This document shows, piece by piece, positions 34,701 to 42,133 of a DNA stretch of 64,000 nt. Origin of the DNA: Thermoproteota archaeon (GTDB taxonomy: Archaea; Korarchaeota; Korarchaeia; Korarchaeales; Korarchaeaceae). Below the pieces are notes generated by a model. That model did no database searches. It was given only the letters and a program-made list of their open reading frames with translations, and was not told where the DNA came from. A program made the translations under genes and the position numbers. How positions within the stretch are numbered: the first letter of the stretch is position 1; every line of letters starts with the position of its first letter. The DNA lies in assembly GCA_027492205.1 (NCBI GenBank), contig JAOZFN010000014.1, positions 1 to 64,000 of the forward strand, written 5' to 3'.

Positions 34701-35484
34701 GAGGGTGCTCTGGTGGTCAGACCTCCTCTGGAACGTCGGGAACGCCTTGCTTGCCGTCGCGTCGATAGGGGCGGCCATAGCCACCACCGCAAGCGCGGTC
34801 GGAAGGGTCGCCGCGGCCCCGAAGCTTCGAGACGTCATATTCACCTGGCTGTCGACCTCGGCCGGCGCCGCCTCCACCGCAACCGCGCTCGTCCCCTACA
34901 GGTGGGACCTCTCCACGCTTCAGGGGAAGTTGACCAAGGGCGCCATCTCTGCCTATCGTGATTGGGTAAAGGGCCTTGGAGAGAAGGCGAGGTGGCTTGG
35001 CCCGGCCGTACCAGCTGAGGAGCTCGAGGCCCCTCCATGCGAGCCCAGAGTGAGATCGCTCGAGAGGGAAGTTCACGGGGCCCTCAGAGTCGCGAAGGGG
35101 ACCGCACAATCCATCTGGAACACTTACGTTGACACCACTCAGAAGATCACGAGGGGGATTAATGAGGCTTTAGACCGCGCCTCGAAGGTTGAGGCGTCGT
35201 GCGTCTTGGTCCGCCACTTCGTCCAGAACCTCGTCTTCCTGCTGAGCCTGATTCGACCCCCAAGCGAACTCCTCTCGCGCCTGAGGAGGCTGCTCGAGGG
35301 CGCCGAGTGGGACAGCCTGAGGGAGGCGCTGTCACCCCTCGCCCGGATAATCTCTCAGGAGAGGGAATCTCTCACGATCTCAGGCCTCATAGACGTCCTG
35401 ACGGAGGCCAAGGGTATCTTCGACGAAGAGCTGCGTCGTCAGGAGGACATATTTCTCGGCCTGGAGAGGCTCGGGGTCCGCTAA
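31771..35484 (+). CDS. Giant membrane protein: signal peptide, CARDB domain, TM helices, long coiled coil
   Basis: 1237 residues if started at CTG 31771, which restores a signal peptide (KSWVIPFLILLSSAVTPLTA) missing from the first standard start (GTG 31912). Order: two Ig/CARDB-like domains outside (DLTLVDLRVQPSEFGPGD...VYVTVANVG, Asn-Pro-Glu-Asn...ESDEDN end), Pro/Thr-rich linker (TETEAPTQPPTSPTAPTE), TM helix (AVLVVGAAIAGAVASYLAW), a beta-rich region, a roughly 200-residue Arg/Glu coiled coil (about 530-760), another beta domain, two hydrophobic segments (NALLAVASIGAAIATTASAV and the next) and a helical C-terminus. No family recognised as a whole. Possible envelope-spanning or tethering structure. 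Confidence 0.75.
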   Translation: MKSWVIPFLILLSSAVTPLTAQGAYLVGEPVRLVVTVENPTEATLSYVATLSVNGTVVNQSRVTAEPDTSASVELSWTPGAPGTYELRVEVNDESGELVKVETYVIEVAVPPLPDLTLVDLRVQPSEFGPGDAVTVYVTVANVGDAESPSAPIAVTEEPTGRVVYFGEVEPLPPGGEEVLSFDYQVPGEEGEYSLVVNLDPENEIEESDEDNSFGFEFPVSPAETEAPLPPPTETEAPTQPPTSPTAPTETGRPPAEEEGEVPTAVLVVGAAIAGAVASYLAWRSFYFPTGPGEAPAARCCLDWNVRPGGTILKTVKPVLRYVEATEGGRGGETLYVKALFAPIGGYLPLVAKCVNVDWVDARGILKGCEGGSGGEAGAVHVPIPENVSFRWEILSGPGYLLSTPPLSHSHSSVAEGPAAIYVAPPFVMEDPGRRIRERIREGREALIRLTVDDPEGQLKGLDSPIEERHFRIVLVGQGLALRDPTLNEPLDESDLGRWADYSEVGDAISLDEFDWIRPGRTPEPSSGEVKRIEARLEEVRRRRRAEEEALRQREGLLREKRRALERAERELRRMNSELGRVEGQLEDPWRAWRGARGEARRRVEGRYKPEIEELRRKRRELWRSHLEEVRRAREEGRSDEYVTELNRRFGEQSAEIDREIGGLLRRMVSEIGEAQREIGLPSQPGPGLERHLESLRRRREELARALDGKRREVEALRREVEELEGAVEDLRGRVEDLRSEEEGWRSSLESAKARAGAEEECGPAFGWEDAKSIEGELLTPLRLYDRDSLDSESPTPERCQIEVRPREILILRARAEDVDRLRLWIEDGQSVELEVKDWLRFEWSSRWVDGGRHGVGPGKFLVTREGETVIFLAPEEEGDVEITCEIYDSGIQHRDGRLERSTKLRVRGPDPLSSIEEGLKELEKIIHRPSEGEWERPDYDRRPSERLGDLERWMVIDARTTRHCLEQVTEECSYNLRVLWWSDLLWNVGNALLAVASIGAAIATTASAVGRVAAAPKLRDVIFTWLSTSAGAASTATALVPYRWDLSTLQGKLTKGAISAYRDWVKGLGEKARWLGPAVPAEELEAPPCEPRVRSLEREVHGALRVAKGTAQSIWNTYVDTTQKITRGINEALDRASKVEASCVLVRHFVQNLVFLLSLIRPPSELLSRLRRLLEGAEWDSLREALSPLARIISQERESLTISGLIDVLTEAKGIFDEELRRQEDIFLGLERLGVR

Positions 35485-35594
35485 CTACAAGTTCTGAGAC
35501 GGCCTCGCGCGTCGCAGGCCGAGGGCCGGCCACCAAAATGCGCTAAATCCAAACGTCGATGGACTTCAGACCGCCTGCGCGATGGAGCCCGGGG

Positions 35595-35936
35595 TCACCT
35601 TACCCTCACCCTCCTCCTAACGAACCGGAGATACCACCTCTCTTCCTCAGGCGTGATAAGGTGAATTTCGAGCGGGGCGTGAAGGCCGACCTCGCTTTGA
35701 ATCTCTGACACGAGCTTGGACCTCTCGCTCAGCCTCCTCGGCGCTGAACCCGAGACTATCATCACATCGATGTCGCTGGAGGGAGTGTCTCTACCCTCGA
35801 CGATTGATCCGAAGACGTAGACCCTCACCTCCCCCAGGAGGCGCTCCGCCGCCTCCTTAACTGCCCTGGCCAACCTCATGTAGTCTCTCCTGCACCTCTC
35901 CTCCTCTCTAACGAGGTCTATGAGATGCTCAAACAT
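35595..35936 (-). CDS. mntA: MNT-type minimal nucleotidyltransferase (antitoxin)
   Basis: 113 residues of the MNT/NTP-transferase family: YVFGSIVEGRDTPSSDIDVMI carries the GSxxxG and DxD catalytic pattern. Overlaps the HEPN gene by 8 bases. In known HEPN/MNT pairs the MNT protein neutralises the HEPN RNase, in some cases by adenylylating it; that is family knowledge, not shown here. Confidence 0.88.
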   Translation of the reverse strand: MFEHLIDLVREEERCRRDYMRLARAVKEAAERLLGEVRVYVFGSIVEGRDTPSSDIDVMIVSGSAPRRLSERSKLVSEIQSEVGLHAPLEIHLITPEEERWYLRFVRRRVRVR

Positions 35937-36312
35937 CTTTCCACCAGCCCGAATATGGCCAACGTGACTTCTCGGAGTTCTCGACCTCCTCCTTTAGGAA
36001 CTCGGCCGGAAGGTATCTGGAGGTCATGTAGGCATTCTCGAGGTTGGAGATCCTGTCTATGTTCTCCCTCAGGAACCTTAAGATGTCCTGGTCGTCCGTG
36101 ACTCTGGAGAGGAGCCTGAGCAGCCTCTTTATGGAGTGGGTTCTAGGGTAGTCCCCAGCCTTCCTGAATAGCGCGTACTTCAGGATTAGTTCTGCGGCCT
36201 GGTGGAAGTTAAAGGCCGCAAGGTCAAGCAGGCCCTCGTCTAGAAGCTTCCCTCCGACCTCTAAGAACTTTGCTGCCCTCTCTCTGAGAAACTCGCCTTC
36301 TTCCTTCCTCAT
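35929..36312 (-). CDS. hepT: HEPN-domain protein (toxin partner)
   Basis: 127 residues, helical, with the HEPN pattern FLEVGGKLLDEGLLDLAAFNFHQAAE-type helix (split here for clarity: GLLDLAAFNFHQAAELILKY) and DYPRTHSIKRLLRLL. The Rx4-6H RNase motif of HEPN toxins is not clear-cut, so an antitoxin/regulatory HEPN or a substrate-binding HEPN is possible. First gene of the pair with the MNT protein; leaderless promoter directly upstream. Confidence 0.85.
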   Translation of the reverse strand: MRKEEGEFLRERAAKFLEVGGKLLDEGLLDLAAFNFHQAAELILKYALFRKAGDYPRTHSIKRLLRLLSRVTDDQDILRFLRENIDRISNLENAYMTSRYLPAEFLKEEVENSEKSRWPYSGWWKDV

Positions 36313-36333
36313 CTCAAGGACAAGGGGTTCTGC

Positions 36334-36347
36334 CTAAGTTTTATCCC
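36334..36347 (-). promoter_or_regulatory. TATA box of the HEPN/MNT operon
   Basis: On the minus strand GGGATAAAACTTAGG is centred 28 bases before ATG 36312, indicating a leaderless transcript. Confidence 0.55.
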
Positions 36348-36520
36348 TTTACATCGCGTTCACGAGCCGGACTGTGGGGGGAGGGTCTGCCCAGATGGCG
36401 CCGGGAGAACCTCAACGGGAAAAATCGCCCTGGGTGCGTCCGATGTATCTAATCTAGTAGGAAGACTGTCCCCTCCCAGGGGCACTCGAGTCAGATCGCT
36501 CAAGTGATGACATTGGTCCA

Positions 36521-36790
36521 CTCTGAGGCCCGTGGGTCCACTGAAAGCCGAGTCAACCGCCAACGACGGCGCGGCCACGCCGAAGTATATTGGCGGCTTC
36601 GGCGAATCTCCTCCAGAAGGAGCCTCCTTCACCACCGATACGAAGAATGTAAACGGGAGTACGACTGGCGGGGCATCGAGCAGCGCCAGGACGAGGGCAG
36701 GCTCGTATCTAGAGACTGAAAGAAGGGCGCCACGAGCCTCGTGTTACGCCGTGCTCAGCCGGCCAACGCGCCCTCCCCCCTCTCCGGCGG
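36521..36790 (-). pseudogene. Decayed partial copy of the VIT1-family gene
   Basis: On the minus strand this matches the C-terminal end of the intact gene at 46706-47566. Decayed: ALVLALLDAPPVV, PFTFFVSVVKEAP, FGVAAPSLAVDSAFSGP; intact: ALALALLDALLVI, VFTFFVSVVREAP, FGVAALSFAMGLAFRGL. Upstream the copy jumps from the part equivalent to about 46915 to that equivalent to 47065 (shared plus-strand CCACGAGCCTCGTGTTACG), so an internal block of about 150 bases is lost. Frames are broken. The rest of 36360-37127 shows no gene I can support. Confidence 0.6.
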
Positions 36791-37127
36791 ACCGTATCAG
36801 ACGTCGTGGGTGTCTGAACCCCCCGGACCCCCTGGGTGCCTGAGGGACGTGGGGGAGGTACACGAGGTGGGGGCTGACGCCAGATGCGATGTTCGAGGGA
36901 TTGGGGGGGCGGGGGTTGACTGAACCCCAGACTCCCTCCGGCAGAGCCGCTCTGGGCGACCGCGTTGCGCGGCCTCAACCGGCCCGAGCGGAATCGGTCC
37001 GCGCAGGGAGGCGGGGCCCGGTCGCCGAGATCCCAACGGCGTCTCCGCGCCCCACCGGGTCGCCCCCTACCGCCCCCAGGTCTCGAATTCCCGGGAGGAC
37101 GCTCACCCCGGCACCAGGGCAAAGCTT

Positions 37128-37940
37128 ATGAGTCAGGAGGGTGAGATAGGCTATCCGATGGGGCGCAGGCGCTCAGGGAGGGCTAGGAAGCGCGGTGGGA
37201 GGGGCCCAGGCGCGAAGAGGGCCGCGCTGATCCTGTCAATCGCGATCGCCCTCTCGGCCACGATCTACGTGGCCCGCAGGCCGGCCGCCGGGGGTCTCGC
37301 TCCCGGGAGGAGGGCGGCCCTGATCGACGGCCTGAGCGTCGACTATCCGAACCCGGAGTTTGAGAGGGAGGCCGTCTCAATCCTGAGGGGGATGGGGTTC
37401 GAGGTCGACGTGTACAACGGCTCGGAGGTGACCGTGGACCTCTACAGGAGGCTGCCGGCGATGGGCTACGACCTCGTCATCCTGAGGGTCCACGCCGCCC
37501 CCATGGACTCCGGCGGGGGCGTCGCCCTATTCACGGCCGAGCCATGCGACAGGACCTCCTACCTGACTGAGAGGCTGGTGGGGTGGGTGAGGAACGCCAG
37601 GACCCTGGACGAGCGGAAGTGCTACCTGGCCGTGACCCCGGACTTCATAGTCGAGGGCACGGAGGGGGCCTTCGACGGGGCCGCGGTGGTGGTGTCCAGC
37701 TGCTTCGGGTCCATCGACGAGGTGACGGCCAGGGCCTTCTTCCTCCGGGGCGCCTCCACCTTCGTTGGGTGGGACGGGTACGTCGGCCCCGGGCACACCG
37801 ACCGGGCCATCCTGAGCCTGCTGAGCGCCCTGGCCTCAGGCTCGGACATCGAGGGGGCCGTGGGCCGGGCGATGTCGGAGGTTGGGGGGGACCCGGCCTA
37901 CAACTCGACCCTGAGGCTGATAACCAGGGGAGGGGGGTGA
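37128..37940 (+). CDS. Membrane-anchored caspase-fold (clan CD) peptidase-like protein
   Basis: 270 residues. Arg-rich N-terminus followed by one membrane anchor (KRAALILSIAIALSATIYVA, about 30-49). The outside domain starts RRAALIDGLSVDYPNP and has the caspase-like order: strand ending in His (YDLVILRVHAAP, His122), later strand ending in Cys (GAAVVVSSCFGSID, Cys192), then ARAFFLRGASTFVGWDGYVG and DRAILSLLSAL. This matches C25/CHAT-type clan CD folds with a His-Cys dyad. Family not recognised exactly. Convergent with a very large beta-helix surface protein, a possible substrate. Ends in a GGG tail. Confidence 0.6.
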   Translation: MSQEGEIGYPMGRRRSGRARKRGGRGPGAKRAALILSIAIALSATIYVARRPAAGGLAPGRRAALIDGLSVDYPNPEFEREAVSILRGMGFEVDVYNGSEVTVDLYRRLPAMGYDLVILRVHAAPMDSGGGVALFTAEPCDRTSYLTERLVGWVRNARTLDERKCYLAVTPDFIVEGTEGAFDGAAVVVSSCFGSIDEVTARAFFLRGASTFVGWDGYVGPGHTDRAILSLLSALASGSDIEGAVGRAMSEVGGDPAYNSTLRLITRGGG

Positions 37941-37974
37941 GGGGCCGGCCGGCCAGCTGGCCAGCCGGGCGGGC

Positions 37975-40908
37975 TCAGCCCCTCGGTCGACGGGCCCAAG
38001 CGAGGGCGATCAGGAGGGAGGCCAGCGCCGCGGCCGAGGCCGCCCAACCTGGCGGGATCCCCTCCAGCCTGCCCCCGACGGCGGCAGCGGCCCAGTTGTT
38101 GTTCCTACCCAGGCTGTCCACGGCCTCGTACCCGGAGCACACGAAGTCGTCGGTGTCCACTGTTATCGGTCCGGGGGCCGTGTCCGAGGTCGTCAGCTCC
38201 CAGTCGAGGCCCGAGTCCGATACTTTTCCGTTTGGCGTCAGGGAGATGCTCTGCATTCTGGGGGCCCCGCCTGGGGCGTTGTTTCCGTCCCACATCCCCG
38301 GGGGAGGCGCGTCCTTGAGCCCCCCATCCGACCCGTAGGCCACGTAGTCCACGACCCTCCCCTCCGAGTCGAGGAGCCACAGGTCGTCGCCGTCGTTGTT
38401 GAGGAGGCACCTGCACCCCCTACCATCGTTTATCCTGTACTGCCCGTCGGCCCAGGGGGCGTCTCCGGTCTGGCCTATCCACACGATCACGTAGTCCCCC
38501 CGGTGGTATACGGAGCCGCTGGGGAAGGTGAACTCAAAGTGCCCGCTGCACTCCAGGCCCTCGCTACCATCGGTCAGCGTCCACCCGGAGATGTCCACGT
38601 CGCCGTTGAAGTAGAGCTCGATCGACTCGTTGTTGTCCCAGCAGGAGCACTGACTGTAGAGGATCTCGTTTATCACGACCTCACCGGCGTGGGGGGACTC
38701 CTCTACCTGCCTGAAGGTCACCCTGGCGTACTGGTACCTGTAGGCGCCGGACCTGGGCGGGGACTCCGTTGCGCCGCCGGACTCGGCTGGCGGGCTTGGA
38801 TAGTCTCCGTCCCAGGAGTAGAGTTCGTAGACCGGTAGGGAGCCGGGTATCCTGAACTCGTGCACGTTGTAGTTCTTGTACTCCCCAGAGGAGGTTATCT
38901 CCTCCTCCACTATCCAGAACCACGTTGTCACGTCGTCGTAGTCGAAGCCCGAAGGCCCGTACCTCCCCTGGGAATCGTAGGTTGAGGAGGTGTAGTCAGC
39001 CACCCAGTCATCATCGTCCCTGAGCACCTCCACAGTCACGCCCAGCACGGGATTCCCGCCTGGATCCTCGACCCTCACGTAGCCGAACCAGACCTTCCTA
39101 GCGTCCCCCTGGGAGTTGCCGGAGATCTGGTTGTCGGCCTTAGCCGGGTCTCGGAGGTCGTCCAAAGTAGCCCACGGGGTATCTATGATGTATATCCCGT
39201 ACTCGCCGTTATTCTCTATCCTGTTGCCGTAGATCCCGTAGCCGTCGGGGTCGGTGGGCTGAGAGAGGACGTCGTCATCGCATGTCGAGGGGCTCAGGGC
39301 TTGGTGGCCAGTACCCTCGTAGCCCCAGAAGGGCTCTATCCTGATCCCGCTCAAGTCGTTGTCGGTGATATTATTCTTATCGTGAACCTCGCCAGTGGAA
39401 CCTATCCAGTAGATCCCGTTTCCGGAGTTGTAGGTCACGTTATTCCTGTATACGTCGAAGTTGGTGGTCCATATGAGGATGATGCCGTTTCCACGGTTCC
39501 CCGTCACGTTGTTGTGGTGTATCTCGGCGCCGGAGGGTCCCTCGTGGTAATACGCAGGGTCCCTGGCGTATACTGGGAACGGGAAGGTCACGCGGGGGTG
39601 GGCCTCGCTCACCACGGCTATCCCGGCTCCGTTGCCGTCATTCCTGTTGCCCGTGTAGCCGCCGGAGGAGTCGAAGGCCCCCACCCTGTTGTATGAGATC
39701 TCGTTCCCGTCGGTGCCCCCTCCGTACACGGCTATGCCCTCATACTTGTGACCCGCCACGATGTTCCAGCCGGTGGGATCTCCGCCTATGACGTTGTTGG
39801 ATGCGCCCTCGCTGACCACAATGCCTATGTAGCATTGAGGATCTGTCAGAGTGGGATTGCAGTGCACGTAATTACCGATCAGAACGTTGGAGTCGGTTCT
39901 ATCACCCACCAGTGCGATGTTCTGGTAGTAGTGCCAGGCGACCTCGTTGTGCTTCACCTGGTTGCCGTGCGCCCCGGACGCCAAGACTATTCCCCCATCC
40001 CCCTTGGGCCCAGCGCCATCCCCGTTGGGGGCCATTCCCCCGCTTTGATCCACCCCCACCTTGTTGTAGTAGACATTGCAGTCGTGGACATTCCCGCTAA
40101 GCAGTATGCCCTCTGCTCCGTTGGAGTACACGTAGTTGCCTGAATTACTGTCCGAGGGATCTCCCACATTCACGTTGTAGAGTTCCACCCCTGAGGCCGT
40201 CCCGTCCAGCCATATACCCTGTTGTCCGTTGCTGTGGATGCTACCCTCGACGATCGTCACCGCGCTGCCTCCACTCGATCCAGAGACGCCAACGTAGACT
40301 CCCTGCTTGTTGTTATCGTGGACTTCCGCGGATTCCAGCCGAACCTCGCTGTTTGCGTATGATGTAGAGTATATAGAGATGCCTACGTCGGAGTACCTCA
40401 CCTCCACATCGTGCACGTATACCTGGCCCTGCGGCGTCACGGCGAAGGAGTAGGAGACGAACCTCTCGAAGACCAGATTCATGATCTCGATATCGGGATC
40501 TATGCCTGATCCATCCCAGGCTATCACGTTAAACGCGTGATCAACATCTGACGCCTCATCGCCGTCGTAGTCCCCAGAGATCACGATCCTGTCATCGCCG
40601 TCAATGATCATAGGACACGTCAGGTCGGGGAGCGGACCCAACGTCGGGTTCAGCCTCACCGTCCCCGAGAGCGATGGATCAAACTCTATGACGTCAACGG
40701 CATCCCAGCAGTTCGCTTGGGCTGCGTCTATAGCCTCCCTGAGGGTGCAGTCTCCGAAGGGTGCAGCGTCGCAGGAGCCGTCGTCGTGGTCGTCCAGGGT
40801 GTTCACAGTGTACGTGCCCGGCGAGGCTTGGGCCGGGGCGGGGTATGTCACCAGGGCCACAACCAACACGACCACTAATGGGAGAGCGAGGCGCCTGGCG
40901 AGGGCCAC
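37975..40908 (-). CDS. Large secreted beta-helix surface protein with CSLREX-like start and lamin-tail domain
   Basis: 977 residues. Signal peptide (RRLALPLVVVLVVALVTYPAPAQA), then the CSLREX-like module TYTVNTLDDHDDGSCD...GDCTLREAIDAA, a long parallel beta-helix (about 100-600) of NosD/pectate-lyase-like coils rich in NxVxxNxxxG (NVTGNRGNGIIL, NNVTYNSGNGIYW), a CnaB-like part, and a lamin-tail domain (VVINEILYSQCSCWDNNESIEL, about 740-880). The end is a hydrophobic helix with Arg tail (AASAAALASLLIALAWARRPRG), a probable membrane anchor or sorting signal. Start GTG 40908. Confidence 0.82.
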   Translation of the reverse strand: MALARRLALPLVVVLVVALVTYPAPAQASPGTYTVNTLDDHDDGSCDAAPFGDCTLREAIDAAQANCWDAVDVIEFDPSLSGTVRLNPTLGPLPDLTCPMIIDGDDRIVISGDYDGDEASDVDHAFNVIAWDGSGIDPDIEIMNLVFERFVSYSFAVTPQGQVYVHDVEVRYSDVGISIYSTSYANSEVRLESAEVHDNNKQGVYVGVSGSSGGSAVTIVEGSIHSNGQQGIWLDGTASGVELYNVNVGDPSDSNSGNYVYSNGAEGILLSGNVHDCNVYYNKVGVDQSGGMAPNGDGAGPKGDGGIVLASGAHGNQVKHNEVAWHYYQNIALVGDRTDSNVLIGNYVHCNPTLTDPQCYIGIVVSEGASNNVIGGDPTGWNIVAGHKYEGIAVYGGGTDGNEISYNRVGAFDSSGGYTGNRNDGNGAGIAVVSEAHPRVTFPFPVYARDPAYYHEGPSGAEIHHNNVTGNRGNGIILIWTTNFDVYRNNVTYNSGNGIYWIGSTGEVHDKNNITDNDLSGIRIEPFWGYEGTGHQALSPSTCDDDVLSQPTDPDGYGIYGNRIENNGEYGIYIIDTPWATLDDLRDPAKADNQISGNSQGDARKVWFGYVRVEDPGGNPVLGVTVEVLRDDDDWVADYTSSTYDSQGRYGPSGFDYDDVTTWFWIVEEEITSSGEYKNYNVHEFRIPGSLPVYELYSWDGDYPSPPAESGGATESPPRSGAYRYQYARVTFRQVEESPHAGEVVINEILYSQCSCWDNNESIELYFNGDVDISGWTLTDGSEGLECSGHFEFTFPSGSVYHRGDYVIVWIGQTGDAPWADGQYRINDGRGCRCLLNNDGDDLWLLDSEGRVVDYVAYGSDGGLKDAPPPGMWDGNNAPGGAPRMQSISLTPNGKVSDSGLDWELTTSDTAPGPITVDTDDFVCSGYEAVDSLGRNNNWAAAAVGGRLEGIPPGWAASAAALASLLIALAWARRPRG

Positions 40909-41034
40909 GCTGACCCGGCCGCAGGGTCACCAAAAAAATTGTGGCGCCCGCCGCTAACGATCCCGGGTCCACCGGCTTCTGGAAAGGGTTTGAAGGAGCC
41001 GAGAACTCGGCAGGTTACCCCTGACAGAAAAACC

Positions 41035-41760
41035 TCAGAAGGCCGGCCTGATCTCCACTCCCAGCTCTTTGGCCGACTCGCGGGCGGACTCGTCTATCAG
41101 GCCCCCTACTATCACCAGCCTCGGCCTGACCCCCTCCGCGCGCTCGTAGAGGAGGCCAATCCTGTGGAGCTCGGCCACGTCCCCCCTGGAGACCCTCGAC
41201 TTCACCTCTATCAGGATGTGCTCCCCGTCCCTCACCAGGGCGTCCACCTCGACCTCCGCCGGGTGACCGTACACCAAACCGTCCGGGTCCCTCAGCCTGA
41301 GCCTTGTCACCTCGGCCACCCCGAAGACCTCCTGCAACACGAACCTGAGGCCCTCCCTGAAGGAGGCCTCCGAGATCACGCCGAACCTGTGGGCTATGAC
41401 CGCCATGAGCCTCCTCCCCCTCGCCAGCTCCTCCTCCAGCTTCAGCTGCCTCTCCTCCAGGTCCGCGAAGCGCTCCTCCAGCCTGGCCATCCTCTCCTCC
41501 AGCTTCAGCTGCCTCTCCTCCAGGTCCGCGAAGCGCTCCTCCAGCCTGGCCATCCTCTCCTCCAGCTTCAGCTGCCTCTCCTCCAGGTCCGCGAAGCGCT
41601 CCTCCAGCCTGGCCATCCTCTCGTCGACGGCCGAGAACCTACGGAGGATCTCCTCGTACCCGATCAGCCCGGCCACGGAGTACCTGAACGCCTCGTCCTC
41701 CCTGAGGGCCCTCAGCACCTTCCTCTTCTCCTCCTCGGTGAGGGACATCCCGTGACTCAC
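41035..41760 (-). CDS. Coiled-coil protein with PD-(D/E)XK nuclease-like C-terminus (DUF3782-like)
   Basis: 241 residues. N-terminal helix (SLTEEEKRKVLRALREDEAFRYSV), three identical 21-residue coiled-coil units (RMARLEERFADLEERQLKLEE), then VIAHRFGVISEASFREGLR and a nuclease-like core: EVDALVRDGEHILIEVKSRVSRGDV contains the D-x(n)-ExK motif. Such archaeal proteins are common and multicopy, role unknown. ATG 41748 fits a TATA-like TTTTTTAGA at about 41773-41781 better than GTG 41760. Confidence 0.8.
   Translation of the reverse strand: MSHGMSLTEEEKRKVLRALREDEAFRYSVAGLIGYEEILRRFSAVDERMARLEERFADLEERQLKLEERMARLEERFADLEERQLKLEERMARLEERFADLEERQLKLEEELARGRRLMAVIAHRFGVISEASFREGLRFVLQEVFGVAEVTRLRLRDPDGLVYGHPAEVEVDALVRDGEHILIEVKSRVSRGDVAELHRIGLLYERAEGVRPRLVIVGGLIDESARESAKELGVEIRPAF
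41431..41619. repeat. Three tandem 63-base repeats inside the nuclease-like gene
   Basis: Units start at 41431, 41494 and 41557 and are essentially identical at base level, encoding three identical 21-residue coiled-coil turns. Base identity, not just protein similarity, means recent expansion; copy number is expected to vary between strains. Confidence 0.85.
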
Positions 41761-42133
41761 AGGCCCCCGTGTCTAAAAAACCTCGGGGGTGTCCTCGCCC
41801 CGGTCCCGGGCCCATATCCCGCCAGCCTCCACCCGCTCCGGTCGACGATCCGCCCCCGGGATGACGGGGCCCGCGCGACCGCGCGGCCCCTCAGAGGCCC
41901 GGTCAATTGACGCCGCGCCGCACGGACTGGCCGCCGCCGGCCAGTCCGGGATCGCTGGGCCGCGCGGGCCCGCCCCCCATCCGGGAAATCTTTAAGACGA
42001 CGTCCGTTTTACTGTTTTTGAGATTTTACTGAATTAAAACATCCATATATAAAATTAATTTGCGTTAAGTGTCCAACGTATGCCTCGTAGGGACAAAATT
42101 TTTTTAGAATTACCCGTAGGGCCGCCCCCCATT
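41761..42133. other. Intergenic region with overlapping inverted repeats and an AT-rich patch
   Basis: 41867-41971 contains GGGCCCGCGCG (41867-41877) complementary to CGCGCGGGCCC (41961-41971), CCGCGCGGCCC (41880-41890) complementary to GGGCCGCGCGG (41958-41968), and a perfect hairpin GGACTGGCCG/CGGCCAGTCC (41924-41947, 4-base loop). The two long pairings exclude each other. 41985-42070 is strikingly AT-rich and probably holds the promoter of the following broken surface-protein gene. Confidence 0.55.

Noticed and set aside
36532-36843. Plus-strand open frame at 36.5 kb
   Set aside because: It is antisense to the VIT1 fragment, and the same shadow frame exists opposite the intact VIT1 gene.
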